From Butyrivibrio sp. (GTDB lineage Bacteria > Bacillota > Clostridia > Lachnospirales > Lachnospiraceae): 49,803 nt of DNA. The notes under the pieces are model-generated. The model was given only the letters and a program-made list of their open reading frames with translations. It searched no databases and was not told the DNA's origin. Every line of letters starts with the position of its first letter. Position 1 is the stretch's first letter. The translations under genes were made by a program, and so were the position numbers. The stretch spans positions 1 through 49,803 of the forward strand of contig SVFZ01000117.1 of assembly GCA_015056585.1 (NCBI GenBank), in the 5' to 3' direction. Below are positions 1 through 8,933 of this stretch, piece by piece.

Positions 1-51
1 CCATATTTTTTGAAGTATTACGTTTTGCTTTTTATTAGTATCTTTTTTCAA
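1..51 (-). CDS. 5' end of a further gene of the transporter operon (partial, unknown)
   Basis: An open frame of 17 codons runs off the left edge. It begins with a TTG codon (complement of 49-51) preceded, on the minus strand, by AAGGGGTG about six bases upstream, a good ribosome binding site. The visible residues are very basic and polar (MKKDTNKKQNVILQKIW). The gene lies 19 bases downstream of the Yip1-like gene in the same direction, so it is probably the next cistron of the operon. An overlapping GTG at 57 is a possible alternative start but sits on the ribosome binding site. Too little is visible to name a product. Confidence 0.45.
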   Translation of the reverse strand, partial: MKKDTNKKQNVILQKIW

Positions 52-70
52 CGTCGTCACCCCTTCATTC

Positions 71-730
71 CTACATTCGGAACATCAATTCTCTTGCCAG
101 GGAAATGAAATAAGCAACTCCCTGTGAAATCATGCTAAAGAAGATCATCAGAATAAAGATCATGACTAGCATTGCAAACAGTGTTGCCACCGTGAACAGT
201 AGATTCTTGCCTGCTGAATACTCATGTATCTGTCCCATTGCTGCCACAACAAGAAGTGCAGCCCAAACTAGTGACAGAGCACTTACAACACTATAAAACT
301 CGGCTTCATCAACTGTTACGAAGTTACTAAATACCATAAGCGGGAACTGGATAAGCGGATATGGAGTAAGTGCATAGCAGGTTGCCATGTATACCTGTCC
401 AAGTTTTCCTTTACCATCAAAAAGTGTTGTCAGTCCCCAGTTTCCTACTACCCAAAGGGCAAGTGGGAAAAGGATACTTGCAAGGTATAAGAAGATATTA
501 AGATCTTCCCAGTAAACCTTGATAAAAATGAAACTTGTAAATCTAAGTTTTAAAATACGAATAAGTAATGTGAGAAAGAGAATTGTGTTTGCAGCTGCAT
601 ATGTGCCTCTTTTCTCATGAGTAAGATCCCAGAAACCATCCAAAGGATGTGTAATGCAATAGAGCGCAAATTTCAGGGAGTCAAAATATTTATCTTTAGG
701 ACTATCAAACTGTTTAGTATTAGCTATCAT
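71..730 (-). CDS. Yip1-family integral membrane protein
   Basis: This 219-residue protein has a short polar N-terminus with a Yip1-like HPLDGFWDLTHEKRG stretch (about residues 30-45), then four or five hydrophobic segments separated by short loops, one holding a W-x-L-x2-L-F-x-G-K-G-like motif. The layout fits the Yip1/YIF family of small polytopic proteins, whose bacterial role is not established. I chose the ATG at 730 because AAAGGG lies eight bases upstream; a GTG at 739 also exists but sits directly on that site and overlaps the stop of the preceding gene. It follows the NHL-repeat gene without a gap, so the two are translationally linked. Its place after an ABC sugar transporter suggests an accessory role at the membrane, which is inference. 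Confidence 0.75.
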   Translation of the reverse strand: MIANTKQFDSPKDKYFDSLKFALYCITHPLDGFWDLTHEKRGTYAAANTILFLTLLIRILKLRFTSFIFIKVYWEDLNIFLYLASILFPLALWVVGNWGLTTLFDGKGKLGQVYMATCYALTPYPLIQFPLMVFSNFVTVDEAEFYSVVSALSLVWAALLVVAAMGQIHEYSAGKNLLFTVATLFAMLVMIFILMIFFSMISQGVAYFISLARELMFRM

Positions 731-735
731 ATTCT

Positions 736-2253
736 TCACCCTTTTTTCTCTATTACAAAAATATCTGCTGTATCTATTTCGTGGCGAATGCTCTTAATCT
801 TTCCTATTGAAAGTGGGATAAGGAACAGCGCCAGTATTACTAAAACTATCCAGAAGATATGCTCTTCTACCCAAATTTTTCTGTACTGCTTATAGGCCTT
901 GGAATAGTTGTCATCATCATATTTGAGTTCGAAATACTTCATAGCTTCTTCATACTGTTCCTGACGAAGAAGAGCTCTTCCGATTCCGATATAAGCAAGG
1001 TCGTAATTGCCGTTTTGGTTCATTACTTCCTGCCAGGCCTCTCCGGATTCTTCGTAGTGGCCTTTATCAAATTCCTCAATGGCAGTGTACACAAGCTCAC
1101 CAAACTGAGTAGGAACAAATGAAGTTATTGAGCAATCAAGACTGTCCACTACGTATAACTCGTGGCCAACATGTTCAATAGCTGATGGTCTTCTGAAGTA
1201 ACCGTCCATATTTCCGTTACCGCCAAAAGCAAATACCATATTTCCCTGATCGTTATATCCAAAAAGTCTTCCTCTGTTACGGTCAAGACATACATAAATG
1301 TCATTTTCCATACAGGTTATATCTGTAAGGATTGATGGTCCTTCATAACCACCGCCGGATCCGAGGTAAAGGTCTCCGCCAACTGACCAGTCACCATTGG
1401 ATACCAGGATATCGCTACCCATAAGGTTAAGCTTTCTGACAGCGTTCTCGTCAGCTCTTGCCTGCTCCAATGTGCGAGCCTTGGTGGCATATATGAATCC
1501 TTCATAATCCATATAGATATTTTCATACTCAGTCGGAACGAAGGATTCCATCTTTGCTCTCTGTTCCTGAGAAGCAAGCTTTTTCCAAATATAATCTGTC
1601 CAGTCAAAAGAAACCGGTGTTGCTCCTACGAAACCTGAGAATGTAGCATCGTTTTCATATTTGATAAGACCTTTGTTGATACCTGTAGCGATGCAGTAAA
1701 CACGCTCTGCTGTATCAACTGCCAGCTTTGTCGGCTGGAACACAAGCTTAGGATCAAGTGTGTTGTCTGTTGGCTTAACAAATTCCATAAGGTAGTTAAG
1801 ATCCTTATCTACCTTAACAACTCTTGCATTTCCCTGATCTGCTATGAATATGTTTCCATCTTCTGATATAGCTACATCAGTAGGGTTGTTAAAAGTATCA
1901 ATATCACTGCCTTTAATGGAATCGATTATTCTTACAACTTCCAGCTGCTCGGGAGATACTCTATTGAGCTCAATAATTCTGTTATTTCCGCTATCACAGA
2001 GATAAAGAGTATTTCCTTCTGCAAACAATCCCTGAGGATTTTTTAATTTAATATCAAGACCAAGTTCTGATGAAGTGAACACCTTGCATGGGTTATAGAA
2101 ATCTGCACTGTTCAAGTAATCGCCCCAGTAGTCGTAGTTGTAGGTGTAACCACCCTCATCAGTAGCGGCATTAACCTGAAGTGGCTGAAGAAGTGCAGTT
2201 GTCATCGCAAGTATTGCCATTCCAGTCTTTAAAAAGAAATTCTTCTTACGCAT
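736..2253 (-). CDS. Secreted NHL-repeat protein with TPR-like segment and C-terminal membrane anchor
   Basis: The 505-residue product starts with a signal peptide (charged MRKKN, hydrophobic core, cleavage near VNA-AT at about residue 29). Residues 60-370 contain repeated NHL/beta-propeller signatures such as LYLCDSGNNRI, IFIADQGNARV and LYVVDSLD. Residues 385-450 look like paired TPR helices (FDKGHYEESGEAW, LLRQEQYEEAMKYF). A single transmembrane helix follows near 465-485, with a short basic cytoplasmic tail. The propeller would sit outside the cell, held by the C-terminal helix. NHL propellers usually bind proteins or carbohydrates; here the ligand is unknown. The gene lies between the permease genes and the Yip1-like gene in one operon, so a role in sensing or handling the transported sugar is plausible but not shown. 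Confidence 0.8.
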   Translation of the reverse strand: MRKKNFFLKTGMAILAMTTALLQPLQVNAATDEGGYTYNYDYWGDYLNSADFYNPCKVFTSSELGLDIKLKNPQGLFAEGNTLYLCDSGNNRIIELNRVSPEQLEVVRIIDSIKGSDIDTFNNPTDVAISEDGNIFIADQGNARVVKVDKDLNYLMEFVKPTDNTLDPKLVFQPTKLAVDTAERVYCIATGINKGLIKYENDATFSGFVGATPVSFDWTDYIWKKLASQEQRAKMESFVPTEYENIYMDYEGFIYATKARTLEQARADENAVRKLNLMGSDILVSNGDWSVGGDLYLGSGGGYEGPSILTDITCMENDIYVCLDRNRGRLFGYNDQGNMVFAFGGNGNMDGYFRRPSAIEHVGHELYVVDSLDCSITSFVPTQFGELVYTAIEEFDKGHYEESGEAWQEVMNQNGNYDLAYIGIGRALLRQEQYEEAMKYFELKYDDDNYSKAYKQYRKIWVEEHIFWIVLVILALFLIPLSIGKIKSIRHEIDTADIFVIEKKG

Positions 2254-2272
2254 AATACTTCAACCTTTCAAA

Positions 2273-3136
2273 TTAGTCCTTCAAACCTGAGCTAGCCATT
2301 GTCTCAAGAATCTGGCTCTCTGAGAATACGAAGATAATAATAGGAACTATCATAACTACAACAAGAACTGCAGCACCCTGACCTGTTCTTGCAATACCAC
2401 CTGCCTGAATCTGCTGAAGAGCAAATACAAGTGTCTTTTTCTCTTCTGAATAGATATAAGTTGATGCCTTATTATTCCACAAGCCCTGTACCGAGAAGAT
2501 TATAAGTGTCATCCATGCAGGCTTTACGTTTGGCATAACGATTCCTGAAAATACCTTCCACTCATTGGCACCATCAATCTTGGCAGCCTCGATAAGTGAT
2601 GTAGGAAGTCCTTCCATGAACTGCTTCATAAGGAAGAGTCCCATTGGAGAAGCAAAAGCAGGAATAATGATTGCCCAGTAAGTATCGATCCAGCCCAGTT
2701 TGTTCAGGATGAGATAGTTAGGAATTGCTGTTACCCAACCCGTGAACATCATGGCAACAGTTACTATTTTGAAGAAAGTCTGGTTGCCGGGGAAGTCATA
2801 CTTAGCAAGTACGAAAGCTCCCATAGAAGCAATGATAAGATGTCCTGCTGTTCCAACAAATGTAATAAATACTGTGTTGAACAGGTATCTTGTAAATGTA
2901 ACCCAGGATTTACCCATTGTTACAAACAAATCTGAAAAGTTATCAAGTGTAGGATGCTGAGCAAAAATCTTAGGCGGGAACTTGAACAACTCATCAAGGG
3001 GCTTAAGAGCACTGCTCACAGCATATATAATTGGAAATGCCATAACAAAGGCAATCATCAATAGGATCAAGTATAATGCTATATCGCCAGCTATTGATCT
3101 GTTTGGCTTTCTTTTTTTGATTATTTTTGCGCTCAT
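2273..3136 (-). CDS. Carbohydrate ABC transporter permease (MalG/AraQ type, CUT1)
   Basis: A 287-residue inner-membrane permease with six predicted transmembrane helices. The cytoplasmic coupling loop reads EAAKIDGANEWKVFSGIVMPNVKPA, which contains the EAA-x3-G-x9-I-x-LP-type signature that docks on the ATPase. The C-terminal part, ILETMASSGLKD, resembles the conserved end of MalG-like permeases (often GLTAGAVKG). I use the ATG at 3136, one base after the stop of the upstream permease gene; an in-frame TTG at 3148 lies directly against the AAGGAGAG site and is too close. It pairs with the other permease to form the channel for a xylan-derived oligosaccharide, judged by the xylanase in the operon. 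No ATPase gene is in the cluster, so a shared MsmK/UgpC-like ATPase elsewhere is expected. Confidence 0.92.
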   Translation of the reverse strand: MSAKIIKKRKPNRSIAGDIALYLILLMIAFVMAFPIIYAVSSALKPLDELFKFPPKIFAQHPTLDNFSDLFVTMGKSWVTFTRYLFNTVFITFVGTAGHLIIASMGAFVLAKYDFPGNQTFFKIVTVAMMFTGWVTAIPNYLILNKLGWIDTYWAIIIPAFASPMGLFLMKQFMEGLPTSLIEAAKIDGANEWKVFSGIVMPNVKPAWMTLIIFSVQGLWNNKASTYIYSEEKKTLVFALQQIQAGGIARTGQGAAVLVVVMIVPIIIFVFSESQILETMASSGLKD

Positions 3137-3137
3137 A

Positions 3138-4076
3138 TCAAGTACCAACTCTCCTTAATAGACTCTGGATTGCCTTGTTGCAAAGTATCATCATCAGGAA
3201 CAGAATTGTAGCTATTGCACAGGCATAACCCATTTCAAATCTAGAATAACCATAGTCAAACAGGTGTGTTACGATGGTTCGTGCTGCGTAATCTGTACTT
3301 GGATATCCGCAAAGTGCCATTGTTACATCTGCTACACCGAAGGAAGAAGTGATTGTCATAACTGCACCGAACATAAGCATTGGCTTCATGTTAGGAAGTG
3401 TTATGTACCAAAGCTCCTGCCATCTGTTCTTGATACCATCCATGTATCCGGCCTCAAACTGAGCTCTGTCTACGCCCTGAAGTCCGGCTACGAATGAAAG
3501 GAATCCGGTACCCAAACTCATCCACAGGATAACTATCATACAAATAGGAAGCATGTATCTTGGATCGATGAGCCAAAGCTTTGCTGTATCAATGATGCCC
3601 AGATTCATAAGGAAGGCATTTACATATCCGTATGCATCGCCTCGGAAGAATACCGAGAAGATTACATAACAGTTACCTGCAATGGAAGGGGCATAGAACA
3701 CGATGACTGCTATACTTCTTATCCAAACAGGCAGCTCATTGATGAGCCATGCAAAAAGGAAGGACAAGATGTACCCCAACGGGCCTGTTATCAAAGCTAT
3801 CATCAGCGTGTTCTTGACGCCGATCAGAAAGATATCATCCTGAAGTATCAGTGAGATATAGTTCTGCAATCCAATAAAACGTGGAGGTTCAAGAATGTTG
3901 TAATATGTGAAGCTGTAGTATATTGATGCAACTACAGGGAACACAAAAAACATTGTAAATAGTATTGCGTAAGGTGCCAGGAAGAGGTAACACATCTTGC
4001 GGTTCTTTGCCTTCTTCCAGGCAACGGTCATATTATGTTTGCGTAGTGTAAAATACTTCTGAAGATATTCCTTCAT
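3138..4076 (-). CDS. Carbohydrate ABC transporter permease (MalF/UgpA type, CUT1)
   Basis: This 312-residue protein has six predicted membrane helices and the coupling-loop motif FEAGYMDGIKNRWQELWYIT followed by LPNMKP, the EAA-type loop of binding-protein-dependent permeases. The first helix, LFLAPYAILFTMFFVFPVVAS, is typical of the UgpA/LacF group. The start at 4076 has GGGAGA nine bases upstream. It lies 30 bases after the solute-binding protein gene and is nearly joined to the second permease gene, so the two are made together as a heterodimeric channel. The substrate is inferred from the neighbours (xylo-oligosaccharides); sequence alone does not settle it. Confidence 0.92.
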   Translation of the reverse strand: MKEYLQKYFTLRKHNMTVAWKKAKNRKMCYLFLAPYAILFTMFFVFPVVASIYYSFTYYNILEPPRFIGLQNYISLILQDDIFLIGVKNTLMIALITGPLGYILSFLFAWLINELPVWIRSIAVIVFYAPSIAGNCYVIFSVFFRGDAYGYVNAFLMNLGIIDTAKLWLIDPRYMLPICMIVILWMSLGTGFLSFVAGLQGVDRAQFEAGYMDGIKNRWQELWYITLPNMKPMLMFGAVMTITSSFGVADVTMALCGYPSTDYAARTIVTHLFDYGYSRFEMGYACAIATILFLMMILCNKAIQSLLRRVGT

Positions 4077-4106
4077 TGCCGTTATCTCCCAAATAAACTT
4101 TGCTGC

Positions 4107-7064
4107 TTAGTCAACTGGCATACCAAATTCGATTCGTTTCTTCTTTATCTCTTCATCTATCAGGATCGAGTAGTCGATGATCGTCTCTCGTGAATCAACT
4201 TTCTCGTTGATTACCTTTCTGATAGCGTTAGAGATATGTCTTCCTGTGAAGTAACCACCCGGAACCTCTCTGATTCCTACTGTGTTATCCCACTGCTTAC
4301 TGAGAACTTCGATGTCCTCTGTACTCCAGGAAAGATTTGCGAATGCATCTCTGTTTGCTGTTGCATATCTCGCAGATGAACCAAGAAGAGCTTCAATCTC
4401 ACGACCAAATCTTACCTGTGTATCTGCATTTGCCCACCACTTCATGAATTCCCATGATGCATTTCTGACATCTTCATCTTCAGTCTTTATCATCATAGTT
4501 GCACTACCTGTTATAAAGTCTGATCTGTCGAGGTACTGCTTGCCGTTTGCATCCTTGCGGTATGTTCCCGGAATCAATGTGAAGTCCCAAAGTCCTCTGA
4601 TCTCAGGTGCGGAAACCATAAGTGTGTTATAGGTTGAGTATGGTGCAATACCAATTGGCATCTCACCTGAACGGAATCTGCTGACAAAGTCATAAACTGT
4701 AGGGATACCGTAATCATTAAAGTATCTTACATAGTCATCAAATGCTGCAACTCCGGCCTCTGTATTAACAGTTGTCTTTGTTCCTTCTTCGTTGTACATA
4801 TCTCCGCCGTACTGGTAGAGAAGAGAAAAGTACATTGAAAGGTCAGGTACATTTGACATGATCTGTGTTGAAGCTGCGGCTGCTCCGCTACTTCCTGCTG
4901 CTGTAGGAATACCGATTGAAAGGTTATTTCCCTGAATTGTAGGAAGAAGTTCAATCAGTTCTTTCCAAGTATTAGGTACCTCAAGTTCCATTTCTTCAAG
5001 TACGTCTTTTCTGTAGAACATAACGTTGAAGGTCTGTGTTTCAGGAATTCCATATATGTGTCCATCTAATCTGTACTGCTCATATGAACTCTCTGAGTAA
5101 TGAGACAATACTTCCTGCCATCCATCAAACTGTGTGATATCTTCTGCTGCACCTCTGAGCGCATAGTTGACAGGCTGATCAGCACCGACTGAAAGAACTA
5201 CGTTTGGTCCACGTCCGGCAAGTACCGCATTAAGGAGCGCTCCCGGATCAACGATTTCTACATTAACCTTAACTCCGGTATTTGTAGTAAAGTCATCATC
5301 GACCATTGTCTTAAGTATTGTTCCCTGATCTCTACCGGTTAGTACCCAAACCTTAACGATTGCGTCCTTGCTGTTCTCGTCATATACATCTCCGACTGAG
5401 TTGTAATCAACAAAGAATGATGCTACGAAAGATTTGATCTCATGTCCGGCCTTTGTAAAGAAGTTCGCTTTATCCTTCTTAGGTGTTACTCCTGTTCCGG
5501 AAACTACCAGGTAATCAACATCCAGTTTAGTCTCACTGAGGTTAAGTGATGCTGTACCAAGAGATGTAATGTTATCCTTAAATGTAATGAACTCTGTTGT
5601 TATCTTCTGTGGCTTCTCACAGAATCTTTCAAGCTGCTGTGCAATAGTCTGTGCTGTTGCAATGTTGTCAGCCATCTGTCCTGAGTAAGCAACCATGTCA
5701 TCTACTATCTTGTAAAGCTTCTTGGACTCAAGCTCCATAGCCTGCATGATTTCAGGATATGTTGTATCAATATGATAATCTCTGTATACATCAGGACTTG
5801 CTCCTGTATATACAAGAATTCTTCTGTATATCTGGTTGAGCCTGTAAGTTGAATCTTCCATTTCTTCCAGGATAGCACCCATACCGCCGAGAGTTGCCTC
5901 AAGTCTTATTGTGTGCTGACCTTTTGTAAGATAGAAGTTGTAAGGTGTTCCGTTTGCATCTGCCAGGTCCTTGCATTCCCAATCGTTTTTGTAATCGAAG
6001 GAAATCTCTGAAAGATCTTCAAAAGGAACCTCTCCATCAATAAGGACTGTTCTGCTTGATACAGATCCTCTTGCGTAGTTCTGACGTGCCTTGATCATGA
6101 TATTGTAATATCCGTCTTCCGGCACCTCGAAGTTCCATTCAATCCACTGACCTGAGCTTCTCCAGCTGTCGCCACCAACATAGTTGAGTACTGTAGTTGT
6201 TACACTGTTCGGAACTGTAGTTGGTGAAGAACGATCATATTTAGCATAAAGAGATGACTCTGAACGAAGCGTTGAATCCTCTCCCTGAACAACCAGGTTG
6301 AAAGTCTTAACTGCATCTGACCCTTCTGTCTTAGGATTCTGTGCAAGATATTCTTCATATGTAGGTTTGGAAGTTATAGCCTTAAGTTCTACGTTTGAAA
6401 GGAGCATCGGCTCATTGTCCGCAACGAATGTCAGTGTATTGTCACCCTTTTCAAAATAGAAAATATATGGATCTGCTACAAATCCCATATCATCTTTGAA
6501 GTAAGCGCTCTGCCATCCGAAGAATTCTACCTGACGTGGTCTGATCTGATTGCCCTGGTTGTCAATCTTGATATCTCCGCCGTCCATCCACATTCTTGTG
6601 AAAGCAATGTTTCTTGCATCTTCAAAAGGAAGCTCTCCGTTGATCATTACAGTTCTCTCAGCCGGAACTCCTCTGCTCTCAGGAATCATGTAATCAATGA
6701 AAAGTCTGTACATTCCGGCCTGTGGAACATTTACATTCCATGTTACTTCTGATCCTGTAGCAGTGAATACTGCATCCTTTTTATCATCTGTAGCAGCCTT
6801 CTCTACATGTACATCTCCTTTTGACTCATACTCGAAGATGTTTACCTCAACATCGGAAGAAGGATGAGCATCGCTTGCATGCTCGTTCAGGTATCCGGTG
6901 TAGGCTCCTACTCTTTCCATACCTTCAATTTCTTGTGTAAGATCTGTATCTGCATATTTGTCATGGAAGTCTGTTCTCTCGCGTCTTGCTAAAACCAGAC
7001 ACAAGCAAACGATCGCTGCCAGAACACCAAGTACTATCAATAATTTTTGTAAAGTCTTATTCAT
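4107..7064 (-). CDS. Membrane-anchored extracellular solute-binding protein with two carbohydrate-binding-like repeats
   Basis: From the ATG at 7064 (AAGGAC just upstream) the protein has 985 residues, about twice the usual 420-450 of family 1 solute-binding proteins. It begins with a hydrophobic segment (about residues 5-26) followed by RRER and no convincing lipobox, so it is probably held by an uncleaved signal anchor. Two related beta-rich domains follow, roughly residues 60-235 and 255-440. Each has a matching block: RTVMINGELPFEDARNIAF in the first and RTVLIDGEVPFEDLSEISF in the second; both resemble CBM6/35-type modules. After a linker, about residues 570-985 form the binding protein proper (KVWVLTGRDQGTILKTM, GIPETQTFNVMFYRKDVLE, TWKELIELLP). 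It lies between the xylanase and permease genes. Confidence 0.88.
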   Translation of the reverse strand: MNKTLQKLLIVLGVLAAIVCLCLVLARRERTDFHDKYADTDLTQEIEGMERVGAYTGYLNEHASDAHPSSDVEVNIFEYESKGDVHVEKAATDDKKDAVFTATGSEVTWNVNVPQAGMYRLFIDYMIPESRGVPAERTVMINGELPFEDARNIAFTRMWMDGGDIKIDNQGNQIRPRQVEFFGWQSAYFKDDMGFVADPYIFYFEKGDNTLTFVADNEPMLLSNVELKAITSKPTYEEYLAQNPKTEGSDAVKTFNLVVQGEDSTLRSESSLYAKYDRSSPTTVPNSVTTTVLNYVGGDSWRSSGQWIEWNFEVPEDGYYNIMIKARQNYARGSVSSRTVLIDGEVPFEDLSEISFDYKNDWECKDLADANGTPYNFYLTKGQHTIRLEATLGGMGAILEEMEDSTYRLNQIYRRILVYTGASPDVYRDYHIDTTYPEIMQAMELESKKLYKIVDDMVAYSGQMADNIATAQTIAQQLERFCEKPQKITTEFITFKDNITSLGTASLNLSETKLDVDYLVVSGTGVTPKKDKANFFTKAGHEIKSFVASFFVDYNSVGDVYDENSKDAIVKVWVLTGRDQGTILKTMVDDDFTTNTGVKVNVEIVDPGALLNAVLAGRGPNVVLSVGADQPVNYALRGAAEDITQFDGWQEVLSHYSESSYEQYRLDGHIYGIPETQTFNVMFYRKDVLEEMELEVPNTWKELIELLPTIQGNNLSIGIPTAAGSSGAAAASTQIMSNVPDLSMYFSLLYQYGGDMYNEEGTKTTVNTEAGVAAFDDYVRYFNDYGIPTVYDFVSRFRSGEMPIGIAPYSTYNTLMVSAPEIRGLWDFTLIPGTYRKDANGKQYLDRSDFITGSATMMIKTEDEDVRNASWEFMKWWANADTQVRFGREIEALLGSSARYATANRDAFANLSWSTEDIEVLSKQWDNTVGIREVPGGYFTGRHISNAIRKVINEKVDSRETIIDYSILIDEEIKKKRIEFGMPVD

Positions 7065-7077
7065 GTCCTTAAGTCCT

Positions 7078-8514
7078 TTAATTAGTTTCTGCGAAAACCC
7101 AAAATGCAGGCTTTGGCTTGTACAAATCATCAAACAGCAGTGGGCATTGTGCTTTTTCCTTGTTGCTGCCACCGCCTACAGTTGATCTGTGCTGAAGCCA
7201 CGAATACTTGTCAACTGTTCCCCAGAAGGTAATGCCTGTCACATTCACACCGGATGCCTTAACGCTTTGCAGTGCGTAGTACTGAAGATTGTATGTCTTA
7301 CGCATCTTCTCATACTCTTTTTCCTTGGACTCGGCGCTTCCGTCGTAATCATCGCTGGAGCTGAGGTCCCATTCTGTGATCTGAATGCTGCCAACCACTT
7401 CTCCGTACGCTTTTGCTGAGGTTTCAACCTCTGTATAAGAAGGAGAATCAACACCGTAATGTCCTTGCATTCCCATGGCTGTGATTCTCGTACCCTCACC
7501 GGGTTTACCTTCCTGCTCCTTGACTGCCTTCAGGAGTGCTACAATTCCTGCTCTCTTTTTAGCCATGCACTCGTTGTAGTCGTTGTAGTAAAGTTCCAAC
7601 TGTTCAGGTGCGTATTTATTGGCATATTTGAAAGCATTTATAATGTAGTCTTCACTCTGATACACATGCCACCAGCTTGAATTGTTTCCATGTGTATCAT
7701 TGGAAAGGTCTTCATTGGGATTCTCGGCATCTGTTCTATAGCTGCCCGATCCGTCAGAGACAGCTTCATTGACTACATCCCATCCGTAAAAGAGATTTTT
7801 GTAAGGACTGTCATCTCCAACAAAGTGTGTAAGCACTTCTCTGATGTACCATTCCTGTCTCTTGTCCATCTCTTCTTTTGAAACGTAAGGCTTCGTCTTG
7901 TCATAGTCTTCATGGAAAAACCATTCAGGTGTCTGTGAATGCCATACAAGGACGTGTCCCCTTACCTTTATCTCTCTGTCAGGATGCGTCTCATTCCATT
8001 TCAGTAATTTATTAAGGATTTTCTCAGGATTGCTGAAATTCATAACCGGAACCGTTATTGTTTCTCCGTTCAGCTCAGCCTCCTGTGTTCCGGGACATTT
8101 CCCGTTGCTATATCCAAACAGTGAGTCAGGTTTAAGTTCATTCCCTAATGTAACCGCATTAAAATGCGTTGTTACCAGATTCCACAGCGGAATATCCCAA
8201 GGTTCCTGGCCGGTAATTGCACAACCGATCCGGCACCCCATTTTCTGTTCCACGCAATCTCTAAGAGCAGGAATCTCTTCTTCTGCAGTATCTGCATTGT
8301 CTTGCTGTAATTGTTCATCCGACTCGGATGTCTGAGAAGTTGTATCTGATGTTGCCTCCTCATTGACCACTTCACTACTGCTCTCCTGCTCGCTGCTCGC
8401 ATCCTGCACAGCTTCCTGAGCATTTCCTGCATTTGTAGATCCGCAGGCTGTTAACGAAAGCATAGTTGTAGCTGCCAATAAAGCAACCAGTGACTTGCCA
8501 CTTTTGTATAACAC
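7078..8514 (-). CDS. Endo-1,4-beta-xylanase, GH10, secreted lipoprotein
   Basis: The preferred start is the GTG at 8514, with GGGAGGG five bases upstream; a TTG at 8538 lacks such a site. The 478-residue product begins with a lipoprotein signal (KSGKSLVALLAATTMLSLTAC, lipobox LTAC), then an acidic Ser/Glu-rich linker to about residue 80. The GH10 barrel follows with its key motifs: RGHVLVWHSQTPEWF, the acid/base Glu in WDVVNEAVSD (E250) and the nucleophile Glu in QITEWDLSS (E381). The barrel ends in ITFWGTVDKYSW. It would cut xylan backbones at the outer membrane face of the cell and feed oligosaccharides to the transporter encoded 13 bases downstream. The GH10 call is firm; the exact substrate preference is inferred. 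Confidence 0.96.
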   Translation of the reverse strand: MLYKSGKSLVALLAATTMLSLTACGSTNAGNAQEAVQDASSEQESSSEVVNEEATSDTTSQTSESDEQLQQDNADTAEEEIPALRDCVEQKMGCRIGCAITGQEPWDIPLWNLVTTHFNAVTLGNELKPDSLFGYSNGKCPGTQEAELNGETITVPVMNFSNPEKILNKLLKWNETHPDREIKVRGHVLVWHSQTPEWFFHEDYDKTKPYVSKEEMDKRQEWYIREVLTHFVGDDSPYKNLFYGWDVVNEAVSDGSGSYRTDAENPNEDLSNDTHGNNSSWWHVYQSEDYIINAFKYANKYAPEQLELYYNDYNECMAKKRAGIVALLKAVKEQEGKPGEGTRITAMGMQGHYGVDSPSYTEVETSAKAYGEVVGSIQITEWDLSSSDDYDGSAESKEKEYEKMRKTYNLQYYALQSVKASGVNVTGITFWGTVDKYSWLQHRSTVGGGSNKEKAQCPLLFDDLYKPKPAFWVFAETN

Positions 8515-8933
8515 AATACCCTCCCATTTGGTACTCAAAATTTGCTAACGTCATATTGCTTTGACAATTATTAGAATAATGGCTACGGGCTTTGGTTGCT
8601 TACCATAAATTGCCTCTTGTTATTCAAATATTGCTTTTGCGTTTCAAAAATTGCGGTATATTTTTTGTGCATTTTTCACAAACAAGGCAAAAAAATATCG
8701 TACTCACTTATTTATTATGAGCACGATTTGGAAATTGATAGCAATATTTGAGAAGATTGCTATATCAAATAATGTTATTATAATTGCACCTTTAATAAAA
8801 TTATAAGAGCAAAAAGCAATTTGTGCTAATCAAATTTGAACTCAAAACTATGTGATTATTGCTATTAGCGACATGTAAATAATTGCTTTACATAAGGAAG
8901 AAACATTTTTATTTTTTGAAAGGAGCCAGTCAA
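8515..8933. promoter_or_regulatory. Divergent xylanase-operon / araC-type promoter region with candidate operators
   Basis: This AT-rich gap of about 420 bases separates the divergent xylanase operon and its putative regulator. It holds TAGCAATATTTGAG at 8739-8752 and the reverse complement of its core, TCAAATATTGC, at 8634-8644. The same 14-mer recurs at 11866-11879 in the GH43/esterase divergent promoter region. Several looser GCAAT-rich or ATTGC-rich stretches lie around them. The two facing copies are about 100 bases apart, a spacing compatible with a looping AraC-type dimer. Operator function is inference from recurrence and position. I could not assign clear -35/-10 boxes to either promoter. 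Confidence 0.6.

Noticed and set aside
8515..8933. Additional short protein gene in the xylanase/araC gap
   Set aside because: The gap is AT-rich with frequent stops and shows only repeat motifs typical of a promoter region.
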